64,000 nt of DNA. It comes from Phytophthora colocasiae. Its lineage: Eukaryota; Oomycota; Peronosporomycetes; Peronosporales; Peronosporaceae. The notes beneath the pieces were generated by a model, which was not told where the DNA came from, searched no databases, and saw only the letters and a list, made by a program, of their open reading frames with translations. Location: contig JAGKQI010000059.1 of NCBI GenBank assembly GCA_018806915.1, positions 992,001 to 1,056,000 on the forward strand, given 5' to 3'. This document shows positions 8,808 to 19,400 of this stretch, piece by piece. Both the position numbers and the translations under genes were made by a program. The first letter of the stretch is position 1. Each line of letters starts with the position of its first letter.

Positions 8808-11012
8808 ATGCGGTTTCAACAATACCCGTTGTGGACTGTGGCCTTGCTGTTGGCGGTCGCGTTCACGTTCGTCACGGCCAAGAACGATACAACGCCAGAG
8901 ACGACGTATCCGACCAAGTCTGGCATCAAGATCTGGGTGGACCCCGCGACTCCGAAAGATCACCAGATCTACACCAGTTCTCGCGGTCGTCCATGGGATC
9001 TCGTCATGAGCGACGAGTTCAACACCCCGAATCGTAGCTTCCGACCGGGTGACGACCACATCTGGACTTCTTTGGAGAAACCCGACGGTGTCAATGGAGC
9101 TCTGGAGCTCTACTCACACAACATGACTTCGACCAAATGTGACAGTGACGGAACGTGCTACTTCTACATCAAGGCCATCGACGAATTGAACGTCATTCAC
9201 GTGTACAACATGTACACGCACCCTCCTGGATACGTGGACGCCTACTTCTTCTACCGAGCGGCGATGGTCCAGTCCTGGAACAAGTTTTGCTACCAGGGAG
9301 GGATGATCGAAACCCGTGTACAGTTACCGGGTGTAGTCACGCCTGAGTCAGGTAACCCGGACCTGGCCAAGGGGAATCTCGGTCGAGCCATTTTCTCGGC
9401 CTCCACGAACCGAATGTGGCCATTCTCCTACGACAAATGTGAGCCTGACCTGTTCGACCCAAGCTACCAGCGTATCAGTGCATGCAACGACAACCCTGGC
9501 TACGGTTTAAACCCGAACCAGGGGCGTGGTGCTCCTGAGATCGACGTGTTGGAAGGAGGCGCTACCCTCGTGTCGTCGTCGCTGCAAATTGGCCCGGGAA
9601 TGCCTGACGAATACCGAATTATCGGTGTCAACTATTCGTCGGGGGACGGTTCGTCGTGCATTTACGCTGGTACTTGTATGACGCCCGGTGCGAACTACGT
9701 GGATGTCCCCACGGCACTCTACAAGAAGGAGCGAGACCACAAGTCCTGGTACCAAGGTCTACGATACTCAGCGAACAACCATTGTCAGTCGGATGGGAAA
9801 GCCAAGCAGGAGTACAGCACCATCGCTGCGTCGCTGAAGACTGGAATCACCGAGAACTCGTGCACAGTCGACACGTGTCCTGCTTCTGGAGACGTGAACG
9901 CTGACATCGGACTGATTGATGACAAAGGAGAGAACCACTGGGGCATTAACACGAACGGAACGTGCTACCCACTTGTGAATTCGTACACAGGCGCGTACCT
10001 GTGCGATCCAGATAATACGTTCCACAAATGTGCCCAGCCACGAAATGAGAGTACGACACCGAAGTCGAACGCTATGAGTTCGTTCAACTACCAGATGGAC
10101 GCCATCTCGTCGAATTGGCCTGTTCATCTTGGCGCGTACACAGATTACGTTGAGTATCAGCTCGAATGGGTCACTGGTAAGAACGGGTATGTGCGGTGGA
10201 TGCTTCAGGGCAATCCGTTGTTCGAAGTTACGACCGACGCGTTCTCGAATGTCCCTCAGAACGCCAACAAGTCCAACCCGGAGAAGGTGATGCTGGAGGA
10301 GCCCATGTCTCTCATTCTTAATGTCGCTCTCTCCAGTTCTTGGGGCGCTACCCCTCCTAATGCCGGGAAAGAATGCAGAGGTGACGGTACTGATGAAGAG
10401 ACGAACAGGATCTGCGACTCGTTCCCCATGTACCTCAAGATGGACTACATGCGACTCTACCAAGACCTTGGAGACGACCTGGACGCTGATAACTACATGC
10501 AGCTTGGCTGTGATCCAGCCAGTCACCCGACGAAGGAGTGGATTGAAGGCCATATTGACGAGTACGAAGACGACGACAACCGTCATAAAGAAGTCGCTGG
10601 TAAAGCCTTCTGCACTGTAGATGATGACTGCACGATCGGTGGAAACTTCGGCAAAACGGCATTGAAGACCGGTAAGTGCGTCAAGTCTCGTTGTCAGTGC
10701 ACGTACTCGTCGTCGTGGGGTGGACCACGCTGTACAACCGCCATCTCTGGATCTAGTTCGAGCAAGAGCTCAGTGTCCAAGAGCTCGTACGGACCTCCAA
10801 TGGGGTTAACTATTGGTTTGGCTGGACTGATCGTGCTCTTGTCGTTCTTCTCGGTGTATTGGTCCCTTTTCGTCATCACGAAAGCCAAAACAGTAGCGGA
10901 GATGAAGAAAGCTGCCGTCTACGACAACGACGAGAACCAATTCAAGGCGTCACATTCCAACACTCAGCCAGGTTTACAACCAAGAGACAATTACAGTCAG
11001 AACTTTGTCTAG
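8808..11012 (+). CDS. SKN1/KRE6-like GH16 membrane protein with a 21-residue internal deletion (734 aa)
   Basis: Open frame, signal peptide at residues 1-24, catalytic E244-x-D246-x-x-E249, EGF-like cysteine module, transmembrane helix (around G-L-T-I-G-L-A-G-L-I-V-L-L), and a tail ending D-N-Y-S-Q-N-F-V. It is the only complete member on the plus strand. After S-G-N-P-D-L-A-K (about residue 188) it jumps straight to G-N-L-G-R-A; all paralogs have about 21 more residues here, including Y-P-T-W-P-G-I-W-M-M. The deletion is a multiple of three, so the frame survives, but a conserved core strand of the GH16 fold is gone. The protein may be inactive or altered. No splice signals suggest that the missing part lies elsewhere. 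Confidence 0.92.
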   Translation: MRFQQYPLWTVALLLAVAFTFVTAKNDTTPETTYPTKSGIKIWVDPATPKDHQIYTSSRGRPWDLVMSDEFNTPNRSFRPGDDHIWTSLEKPDGVNGALELYSHNMTSTKCDSDGTCYFYIKAIDELNVIHVYNMYTHPPGYVDAYFFYRAAMVQSWNKFCYQGGMIETRVQLPGVVTPESGNPDLAKGNLGRAIFSASTNRMWPFSYDKCEPDLFDPSYQRISACNDNPGYGLNPNQGRGAPEIDVLEGGATLVSSSLQIGPGMPDEYRIIGVNYSSGDGSSCIYAGTCMTPGANYVDVPTALYKKERDHKSWYQGLRYSANNHCQSDGKAKQEYSTIAASLKTGITENSCTVDTCPASGDVNADIGLIDDKGENHWGINTNGTCYPLVNSYTGAYLCDPDNTFHKCAQPRNESTTPKSNAMSSFNYQMDAISSNWPVHLGAYTDYVEYQLEWVTGKNGYVRWMLQGNPLFEVTTDAFSNVPQNANKSNPEKVMLEEPMSLILNVALSSSWGATPPNAGKECRGDGTDEETNRICDSFPMYLKMDYMRLYQDLGDDLDADNYMQLGCDPASHPTKEWIEGHIDEYEDDDNRHKEVAGKAFCTVDDDCTIGGNFGKTALKTGKCVKSRCQCTYSSSWGGPRCTTAISGSSSSKSSVSKSSYGPPMGLTIGLAGLIVLLSFFSVYWSLFVITKAKTVAEMKKAAVYDNDENQFKASHSNTQPGLQPRDNYSQNFV

Positions 11013-11119
11013 CTTTGAAAACTATTTGCTCTAAATGAAATTGTCCTTAGACAGGGTAAAGTGTTTCTTCAGCAAGTTGTGAATATCTTTTGACATGTTA
11101 AAATATGTTATTGCAATTT

Positions 11120-13378
11120 CTAGACGAAGTTCTGTCGGTAGTTGTCCTTTGATACAGCTGCAAGATGAGAGCTGTTGATGCTGTCATTCCCAGGAGCCTC
11201 CGCTGCAGCTGCAGCCTTGCGCTGTGCATCCATAGCCGCCATCACGACCTTCGTCTGTTTTGCAGATTTAACCACTGACATATAGACCGACGTGGCCGAG
11301 AGTAGGAAAGCCACAACCGCCAGAGCAATGGAAGCCTCCATCGGGGGGCCATACGTCCTGCTCATCAGGCCTTCGTCACTGCTCGCTCCCGATACGGCAG
11401 TAGTACAGCGAGGTCCTCCCCATGAATGATACAAACACTCGCAGCGCTGCTTCACACACTTGCCAGTCTTCAATGCAGTTCTACCGAGAGAACCGCCGAT
11501 GGTACAGTCATCGTTGGTCTTACAGAAGGCCTTACCCGCCACTTCTTCCCATTTGTTGTCATTGTCCTCGTACTCGTCGATGTGACCTTCGATCCACTCC
11601 TTCGTCGGGTGACTGGCCGGATCACAGCCGACAGACATGTAGTTGTCGGCGTCCAGGTCATCTGCGAGGTCTTGGTACAAACGGATGTAGTCGATCTTCA
11701 TGTACATGGGGAAGGAGTCGCAAATGGCGTTCGTCACTTTGTCCTTGCCATCACCCCGGCACTCCTGACCAGGGTTTGGAGGTGTCGTACCCCACGAACT
11801 CGACAGTGCCACGTTGAAGATCACGTACAACGGTTCCTCGATCATGATCTTCTTCGGGTTGTCCTTCTTGCTGTTCTGCGGAACGTTCACGATCGATTCG
11901 GTGGTGACCTCGAACAGAGGCTCACCATGAAGCATCCAACGTACGTATCCGTTGGCTCCGGTAACCCACTCCACTTGGTAGTCGTAGAACCCGGTGTAAG
12001 CGCCAAAATGAATGGGCCAATTGGAAGAGATGGCGTCCATTTGGTAGTTGAACGAACTCATTGCACCAGACTTCGGTGTGCTCTCGTTACGCGGACTGGC
12101 ACACTTGGAGAAGGTATTGTCGGGGTCACATAGGTATGAACCCATGTACGAGTTCATCAGCGGATAACAAGTGCCATTTGAGTTGATTCCCCAGTGATCC
12201 TCACCCTTGTTGTCAATGACACTCAAGTCGGCGTTCACATCACCAGAAGCTGGACATGTATCTACAGCACACGTATTCTCCGTAATACCAGCCTTCACTG
12301 AGGCAGCGACAGTTGAGTAGGTTTGCTTCTCTTTTGCATTTTGAGCGCAGTAGTTGTTGGAAGCGTACCGGAGACCTTGGTACCAGGACTTGTGACCACG
12401 CTCCTTCTTGTAGTACGACGTCGGGACATCAATGTAGTTGGAACCGGGAGTCTTACAATTGTACTGGTACAGACAAAAGCTTTGATCACCGGTCGACGTA
12501 TCCACTGGAAAGAGACGGTAGTCGTCGGGCATACCCGGAGCAATCTGCAGCGAAGACGAAATAGCAAGACCACCTCCTTCCAGTACATCGATTTCAGGTG
12601 CTCCACGACCTTGATTCGGGTTCAAACCGTAACCAGGGTTGTCGTCACAGGCGCTGATACGCTGGAAGCTGGGGTCGAATACATCTGCGTCGCACTCGTT
12701 GTACGAGTAAGGCCACATTCGGTTCGTGGACGCAGAGAAAATGGCTCGTCCGAGGTTCCCCAGCATCCAAATACCAGGCCAAGTAGGGTAAAATTTGGTG
12801 TTTGCCACCTTTCCGTTCTTCTCTAGAGCAGCGTCCGGGTTGCCAGTGCTGGGGTCAGTAGCTCCGGGCAGTTGAGCACGCACTTCGAGCATCCCTCCCT
12901 GGTAACAGAACTTGTTCCACGACTGTACCATTGCTCCACGGTACCAAAAGTAGACGTCCTGGAAACTTGGAGGGTGCGTGTACATGTTGTAGACTTGGAT
13001 GACGTTCACTTCGTCCACGGTTTTGATGTAGAAGTAGCAGGTGCCATCATCGTCACACTGTGTGCCTGTCATATTGTGCGAATAGAGCTCCAACGCTCCG
13101 TTAACACCGTCGGGTTTTTCGAGTGATGTCCACATGTGGTCATCCCCTGCACGGAAGCTGCGATTGTCCACGTTGAACTCGTCGCTCATGACGAGATCCC
13201 ACCGACGTCCGCGTGAGCTCGTATAGACGTATCTGTCTTTAGGGGTGTCGGGGTCAACCCACGTTCGGATTCCTGACTTGGTCGGGTATGTCGTTCCGTT
13301 CTTAGCGGTGACGAGTACTACAGAAGCAGCTGACCACAGGGCTAAAATCCATAGTGTGGTGTACTGGATGAGCTGCAT
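11120..13378 (-). CDS. SKN1/KRE6-like GH16 type I membrane protein (752 aa)
   Basis: Intact intronless ORF with signal peptide (about residues 1-25), Y-P-T-W-P-G-I-W-M-L-G near 197-207, catalytic E262-x-D264-x-x-E267, and the six-cysteine EGF-like module. A transmembrane helix (A-S-I-A-L-A-V-V-A-F-L-L) precedes an alanine-rich tail ending K-D-N-Y-R-Q-N-F-V. It converges on the plus-strand paralog ending at 11012, leaving about 107 bp between the stops. The start is supported by a strong core promoter at 13412-13430. The likely role is beta-glucan remodelling or assembly at the Golgi or cell surface, inferred from the SKN1/KRE6 family. Confidence 0.95.
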   Translation of the reverse strand: MQLIQYTTLWILALWSAASVVLVTAKNGTTYPTKSGIRTWVDPDTPKDRYVYTSSRGRRWDLVMSDEFNVDNRSFRAGDDHMWTSLEKPDGVNGALELYSHNMTGTQCDDDGTCYFYIKTVDEVNVIQVYNMYTHPPSFQDVYFWYRGAMVQSWNKFCYQGGMLEVRAQLPGATDPSTGNPDAALEKNGKVANTKFYPTWPGIWMLGNLGRAIFSASTNRMWPYSYNECDADVFDPSFQRISACDDNPGYGLNPNQGRGAPEIDVLEGGGLAISSSLQIAPGMPDDYRLFPVDTSTGDQSFCLYQYNCKTPGSNYIDVPTSYYKKERGHKSWYQGLRYASNNYCAQNAKEKQTYSTVAASVKAGITENTCAVDTCPASGDVNADLSVIDNKGEDHWGINSNGTCYPLMNSYMGSYLCDPDNTFSKCASPRNESTPKSGAMSSFNYQMDAISSNWPIHFGAYTGFYDYQVEWVTGANGYVRWMLHGEPLFEVTTESIVNVPQNSKKDNPKKIMIEEPLYVIFNVALSSSWGTTPPNPGQECRGDGKDKVTNAICDSFPMYMKIDYIRLYQDLADDLDADNYMSVGCDPASHPTKEWIEGHIDEYEDNDNKWEEVAGKAFCKTNDDCTIGGSLGRTALKTGKCVKQRCECLYHSWGGPRCTTAVSGASSDEGLMSRTYGPPMEASIALAVVAFLLSATSVYMSVVKSAKQTKVVMAAMDAQRKAAAAAEAPGNDSINSSHLAAVSKDNYRQNFV

Positions 13379-13411
13379 CGGGAAATGCTCTGATCCTTGT
13401 GAGGTCCAAGT

Positions 13412-13430
13412 GGCAGATTGCAGAATGACA
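13412..13430 (-). promoter_or_regulatory. Strong Inr+FPR core promoter of the GH16 gene 11120-13378
   Basis: Read on the minus strand, TGTCATTCTGCAATCTGCC matches about 13 of 16 consensus positions (GCTCATTYYNCAWTTT) and runs into GCCACTT. It lies 34 bp before the ATG at 13378, a usual distance for oomycete transcription starts. Confidence 0.7.
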
Positions 13431-13491
13431 AAGAATCAGTCGGGTTTCAGAGTGCTAGGACCCTAGGATCGACTGTTTAACGCGACATGTT

Positions 13492-13966
13492 TTGAGCAGC
13501 CGAAACCCTTGCGAACATGGCAGGGATCCTTCAAGCTGGTCAAAGCGGTGCTTTGCCGCTTGGTGCTTACATTTTGTTTGCAGTCGCGGGGCTATCAACA
13601 GCAGTGGGCCCAGTTGTCCCCATCTTCAGTCCAGCTGGCGAAGTGAAACGTGGAGTTTCCAGCCGTGCACAGCAGACGAGATGGCTGAAGTTTGCAGAGA
13701 TGTCAAGGACAAGAGTCGTCAGTGCTCGCAGCTGGTATATTTTGATACTCTCCCACCTGCTTTCCTGTCGATGGATTGTGCAGCGTGCTACTTCTGTTCG
13801 AAGCTGTTCGACGAACTTCGTTGGGATTGGCAGAAGGCAACTGTTCACTAAATCCAGCCGCACAGCGAGAGTGAGCCCATGTTGGTCAAGCTGTTTGGGG
13901 TTGAAACTGCACTGCAGTTCGATACCGTCGTGGACGCCGAAAAAATGCTCTGGGGGTTCGTTCTAG
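13492..13966 (+). pseudogene. Frameshifted coding remnant, unrecognised
   Basis: From 13517 one frame begins M-A-G-I-L-Q-A-G-Q-S-G and encodes a hydrophobic stretch (Y-I-L-F-A-V-A-G-L-S-T-A). About 40 codons later it turns arginine/serine-rich, while the neighbouring frame becomes protein-like (T-A-D-E-M-A-E-V-C-R-D, D-C-A-A-C-Y-F-C-S-K-L-F). This looks like a coding sequence with one frameshift near 13640. I do not recognise the family. Confidence 0.3.
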
Positions 13967-13992
13967 ATGTCATTTGTAGGTAGTCGCACGGT

Positions 13993-14057
13993 ACCCAAAG
14001 TAAGATTAATCTTAGTACCCACCCAAAATAAGATTAATTGTTAATCTTAGTTTGGGT
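13993..14057. repeat. Near-perfect inverted repeat, 17-bp arms
   Basis: ACCCAAAGTAAGATTAA (13993-14009) pairs with 14041-14057 with one mismatch. The 31-bp space contains two further AAGATTAAT-type palindromes, so the whole block could fold on itself. It may be the collapsed ends of a small DNA transposon. No target duplication was found. Confidence 0.55.
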
Positions 14058-14448
14058 TTTAGTCTTGTTTTGGGCTTTTGCGTTCCGACGTTACAGACAT
14101 AGCCGTGTGGAGCTCCACCACACCAACGGACTGATCGCATCGTATCTGTCGCCATGGCTGTCGTGGTCCGTTGGCGGTATCGTGCTATCGCCTGTGCATT
14201 TGACGCGGTTTCACTCCTTGCCGTTGCCGATTGCCTGCCCCAGTCGAGCGTCCGTAACGCAGCAGAAGTCGATGCGCGAGCATTGCTGCAGGCACGTGCG
14301 TTGGCGACCTCCGACAGGGATACGTGTGAACGAAAAGCTGGTACTGGTAACCGCGAACGAGAGTTGCGACAAATGAAGGGATTGCAAAGCGTGAGTTTCC
14401 GTCGTCACTTGCTCACAAATGACAAAACTCGACCAGTTAAAGTAACAT

Positions 14449-15300
14449 TTACGCAACAGGAGTTGCCTCCGAGATATTGAACCGCTCTGCGCTAGCACCA
14501 TACCACGAGCAGGACAGAGCATGAGTGAGAGTTCCTTCGTCTGGATGGATCCGCCACCGAATGAGGAGGATGTTGAACGTTCGAATGACTTTCCTCGGCA
14601 GTACACGGGCCGCAAGCAGCAGTAACACGGAGGTGGACTGGTAGACATGCTGTCCGTAGAAGAGATACCCCGTTAGAAGCAGCGCCTCAACTGTCGTGCA
14701 ACGCTTGCCTCGGAAAGTAACGTAAGCAAAGTCTTCGCAGTCGAAAAAAAAAACAGTCGAATGAACTGACCACCAAGACAGTTCTGCTCGAATGTTGTGA
14801 TCATCAGGCGCCTGCACCATCAGACCGTACGTGCGCCAATGTTTCAGAAGAGTGCACGTATCTTCAACGTACACTCCAGTCGTGTTCACTACACGCACTC
14901 GACATCCAGCGTAGTATCCTTTGAAAAGTGGCTGCGTGACCGTATTCACCCCGTAAATTGTGTTTTGTGAGATAATATAGCGAGAGATATTTGGGAGACT
15001 ACTAGTGAACTGGTACGGAAACAACTTGATGACTTCGGGTACAACTGCCAGTAGATCTTCCCCGTGAGTCTCGAGAGCGAGCTTTTCACCGATAATACCT
15101 GCATTTGGAATGTCAGGTCGGCAATCAGTGTAGTGTGGGAACGTAACGATGTCTGCTACTGGCACCGACGAGTAGTCGAGACTGTTCTTGACGTTCTGAA
15201 ACTTGAACAGTCTCAATAGAATTCCGATATTCCATCGTGACACGCACTCCTCTTTCCGTTCGACAGCCGTCTCTAATTCACGTAGCATCTGCGGTGACAA
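14449..15300 (-). pseudogene. Fragment of an unrecognised, probably membrane-associated oomycete protein
   Basis: A 283-codon frame with natural composition (for example D-Y-S-S-V-P-V-A-D-I-V-T-F-P-H-Y and G-V-N-T-V-T-Q-P-L-F-K-G-Y-Y-A-G). A hydrophobic part (V-E-A-L-L-L-T-G-Y-L-F) and W-R-I-H-P-D-E-G-T-L follow near the C-terminus. Around residues 170-190 the sequence passes through a poly-Phe run and looks like a junction of two parts with internal material missing. No start context is visible, and the 5' side is cut off 52 bp away by Gypsy-1. I do not recognise the family; the gene is very probably dead. Confidence 0.5.
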
Positions 15301-15356
15301 GGAAAGATCTATGACCGCTAATACACCTTGAGCAGGGTTTGGTAATTTTCCGTAAC

Positions 15357-15546
15357 TGTATCAGGAATGTTAGGTATTCTTTTAGGCAGTCTAGGCTATT
15401 ATGTAGGTTATGATAATATAGGGGCTCCCGCAACCAACCATTTGGTTGCCGGGCAGTTGGTCGGGGAGCGACCACACTTCGGACTCTCCCCGCCAGCCCC
15501 AACCAGCTTCACCTCTTCTCCCTCCGGCCGGGGCCAGTTTGATTCA
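15357..15546 (+). repeat. 5' LTR of Gypsy-1 (190 bp)
   Basis: Begins TGTATCAGGAATGTT and ends AGTTTGATTCA. It is virtually identical to 20887-21075 and is preceded by the target duplication GTAAC. Confidence 0.97.
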
Positions 15547-15575
15547 CTGCACTTGTTGGTCAAGACTCAACCACT

Positions 15576-16475
15576 ATGGCCCCCACGACCCGCCAGAACG
15601 TTCAAGACGAAGAAACGGGAGATGGAGGAGACCAAGGCACTCTGGAAACCCAGCTGGCTGAGCTGCGCGCTGAACTGGAAACCCTACGAGCCAGCCGTCA
15701 TGCCCAGCCGACAAGAGCGCCAGAAAACAGGCCTCGCGTTCCAAGCGGCCTGCCGAAGTTCAAGGGCAAGCGCGGCGAAGACGTGCGTCAGTGGCTCTTC
15801 CAAGTGGAGACGCTGTGTCGTATCCATGGCCACGATGCGTCCGACGATAACACGACACTCCCAGCCATCGCCGGAACTGCCATGGAAGATCCAGCATCTG
15901 GTTGGTTCCTGTTCTGGGCATCAAGGATCATAGCTGAAGAGCAGACGTGGGCGCAGTTTACCCAAGATGCTCTAGCACACTTTGAAGCCTCCAACTACCA
16001 AGCCGTGCTGCGTCAGAAACTCCGTCAACTGCGTCAAGTCGATGATATCGAGGACTACAATGGCAAGTATTCAGCGCTGATCTTCCGCGTGGAGAACATG
16101 AGCGAAGTGGACCAAGTCAGCTACTACTGCGATGGCCTCAAGCGCGCGACTCAAGCATACGTCAAGTTGCAGAACACGACGACGCTGAGCGAAGCGATGG
16201 ATCAAGCGGTCAAGTACGAGATGTCCCACTTCAGTGGCGACCGTAAGGTCGGCCGCGAGAAGCCCGAGCGCGAGCAACGCCGTGGTACACCAAGGACGAA
16301 TCACTCGCAGGACAAGAAGCCGTTCAGCAAGCGCTCATTCAAGCCCGGTCACTACGCTCCTGCGGAGCAGAGTAAAGAAGTACCGGTGTGCTTCTACTGC
16401 AAGAAACCCGGCCACTTCAAGCGCGACTGCAAGAAGCTGAAGGGCGACCAGGGAAACGACCAGCCACGTCAGTAA
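15576..16475 (+). CDS. gag: Gypsy-1 Gag (299 aa)
   Basis: Nucleocapsid/capsid precursor of the retrotransposon. It begins M-A-P-T-T-R-Q-N 30 bp after the LTR. The central region (about residues 60-210) has the helical Gag capsid character, with W-F-L-F-W-A and R-Q-L-R-Q-V-D-D. A basic region follows, and a CCHC zinc knuckle, C-F-Y-C-K-K-P-G-H-F-K-R-D-C, lies near residue 272. The pol frame overlaps its 3' end in the -1 phase, so Gag-Pol would need a frameshift. The ORF is intact. Confidence 0.93.
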   Translation: MAPTTRQNVQDEETGDGGDQGTLETQLAELRAELETLRASRHAQPTRAPENRPRVPSGLPKFKGKRGEDVRQWLFQVETLCRIHGHDASDDNTTLPAIAGTAMEDPASGWFLFWASRIIAEEQTWAQFTQDALAHFEASNYQAVLRQKLRQLRQVDDIEDYNGKYSALIFRVENMSEVDQVSYYCDGLKRATQAYVKLQNTTTLSEAMDQAVKYEMSHFSGDRKVGREKPEREQRRGTPRTNHSQDKKPFSKRSFKPGHYAPAEQSKEVPVCFYCKKPGHFKRDCKKLKGDQGNDQPRQ

Positions 16476-19400
16476 AAGAGGAAACTGTCGTGGCGAGGAG
16501 TAACGAAGAAAATTTAACCGTAAACGAAACTATGTTGAATCTGCTTTGCGAAGACCCTCTAGTGTATAACCGCGCACCTTTATTTGCGGTGGATGGAGAC
16601 CTGGTACAGAGTGACAAGAAGTCCAAGACCAATTTTCTCCTGGACTGTGGTGCTACAACAGTGTATGTATCGCGTGGATTTGTAAAGGAACATGGATTGA
16701 AGACTCAAATGTACTCGGAGCGTACCATTTGAGTGAAGCTTGGCAACAACAAGATTGGAGAGTCCATGTTGGAACTAGTGAAGGTTGAGATTCAACTCAA
16801 GGGTGTGCCCAACTATCTGTGTGTTGCTGTCGTCTTCGATATCCCCGATGAGTTCGATTGTGTTCTCGGGATGCCATTCTTTGTGGATGTACAACCGAAC
16901 GTCGACTGGAAACGTCGATGCTTCAAGGATGCCGACTCCGGTGGAGCCTCAGCAATGGATACTTCGACTCCCTGCGGGAAATGCAGTCAGGCGAATGGCT
17001 CTGGGCTTCACGATGCTGTGGACAGCGAAAGCTCTACCACGATAAGCCGTGATTCCTGTCGAGCCGCCGTGCCAGAAACGCAGTCGAAGTGCGAGGTGGA
17101 CGCTGCTGAAAGACCAGCTGGAGACGTCAAGAATCTCTCTCGGAGAGAGAAGAAGGATGCTCAAGTGGAAGCAATGTTTACTCTTGGAGTAGTTGACTCG
17201 GAAGGAGTTGAGACAAAGTACATCACAAGGAAGAAACTGAGGAAGTTTCTACGTCTATCCGCGAAGGACCAACCCGAACATGATTTCATGATCGTGCTGA
17301 CGAACGACACGATCAAGGAGATTGGACGCGACATCAAGCGGAGTGACGAACCGGACAATGTTGGATCAGAGAAGGCTAAACGATTTCTTCACACGGACTG
17401 GGAGTCATTCAAAGATAATCCAGCGTTTCCAATTCTTGAGGAGTACAAGGATACCGTGTTCAAGCCAGAGTTGCCTGATGGGTTACCTATGGAGCGTGAG
17501 ATTGAGCACCGGATCGATGTGAAGGATACAAGCGTGGCGATGTATCGTCAACAGTGGCGACTATCACCGGAGCAAAAGACCGAGATCGACAAGTGGGTAC
17601 GCGAGATGATTTCCAAGGGATTGATCCCTCCAAGCATCAGTCCACATGCGGCCCCAACGTTTTGTGTTCGGAAAACAAGTTGGATGGCGCGTTGTCCATG
17701 ATTACTGGTACCTCAAACACGAATACAATTCGTCAGAGTGTGCCGATGACTCGGAAAGAAGATGTTTTCGACAGTATGACAGGTGCCTACTATTTTTCGT
17801 GCATGGATCTGATGTCTGCCTACTACCAAGTACGAATGAAGACTGATCATATCAAGTATACGGCATTTCAAGCACCAAGTGGACTGTATGAGTATCTGGT
17901 ATTGCCCATGGGAGTCAGTAACGCTCCAGCGACGATGCACCGATTGACATCGTCCCTGTTCAAGGGGTTGCCGCATACCTGGTCGTTCTACGATGACATC
18001 TATATCTTCACGAAGTCCAAGGATATCGGCAAGCATCTACAAGCGCTGCGCGACGTGCTTGAGATTCTCAAGGCAAACAAGCTGTATGTGAAGTTGTCGA
18101 AGTGTGTGTTCTGCGCCGAAGAGATTCCATGTCTCGGAGATTTTATCGGTGTGCGAATCGACCCTGACAAGGTGCAAACAATTCGTGATTGGCCGGTTCC
18201 AAGAACCCAAGATCAGCTGCACAGTTTTCTCGGCTTGACTGGATACGTGCAACGATTTTGTGAACAGTATGCAGAGCTGACTGCAACTCTGTTTACTCTG
18301 CTGAAGAAGAAGAGCCAGCGGAACTCGAAGATCTCACTAAATGCGGAGCAACTCAAGAGCTTTAAGGAACTGAAACAGCGATTAGCCGATACACCCGTCT
18401 TGCAGTTGCCTGATTTCACAAAGCAGATGCATCTACGAACCGATGCGAGTCAGTTTGCTGTCGGTGGAGTTCTATTCCAAGTGGTTGATGGTGTCGAGCG
18501 ACCAATCGCGTTCACGAGTCGGAAGATGAAATCGGCAGAGCTGAAGTACCCTACTCAGCAGCAAGAGCTACTCGCAATTGTTAATGCGTTAGCTGCATTT
18601 CGGATTTACTGTTTGGATCGACCAGTGATGATTGAAACAGATCACAAGTCCCTCGAAGGTATTTTCCAGCAGAAGATGGCGAATCGACGTCTCGCTCGAT
18701 GGTACGACATCCTGGCCGAATACCAACCCGTTTTCGCGTATCTCCCTGGTGCCAAGAATGGAATAGCACTCAGTCGACGACCGGACCTAAAACCTGAGAC
18801 GAAGGAGTTCCATGATCTGCTCGTTCCAAGCTTCAACGAGACTAGCTATCAGCTCCGGGTGACTGAGATCCGACTTGGTCAAGGTTATCATTGATGGTTA
18901 CAAGAAGGACAAAGTGATACAAGAAATTCGGCATGTGATTGGCAAGCGCGACAATGGTTCCACAACAGTATCGGGGAAACAGTACAAGGCGTATTTCGTG
19001 GAAGACAACCTGGTGTGGTATCAAGGATCGACCGACGTGAAACCAAGGATCGTGGTGCCGAACATCCTGAACGTGAAGCACAAGATTATATCTGAAGTCC
19101 ACGATTCCAACTACGGTGGCCACCCCGGTACAGATCGTACGTATTTGAAGTTACAGGCGGACTGGTTTTGGCCACGGATGATTCGGACGATCAAGAAGTA
19201 CATTGCAGATTGCGAAGATTGTCGGCGAAACAAGCCTAGGCTCTCAAAGACCCCAGGTTTGATGGAACCGTTACAGATTCCAGACGAGCGGTGGCGCTCC
19301 ATCTCGATGGATTTCATTACGGATCTTCCCGATACCAAGCGAGGCAACAATTCTATTTGGGTGGTGGTCGACCGTTTGACAAAGCGTTCGCATTTTATTC

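Noticed and set aside
9768..10586. 272-codon minus-strand frame inside the GH16 gene at 8808
   Set aside because: Antisense shadow of a conserved coding region; similar shadows appear opposite all paralogs.
15547..15575. tRNA primer binding site of Gypsy-1
   Set aside because: No TGG-starting match to a common tRNA 3' end directly after the LTR; left unassigned.
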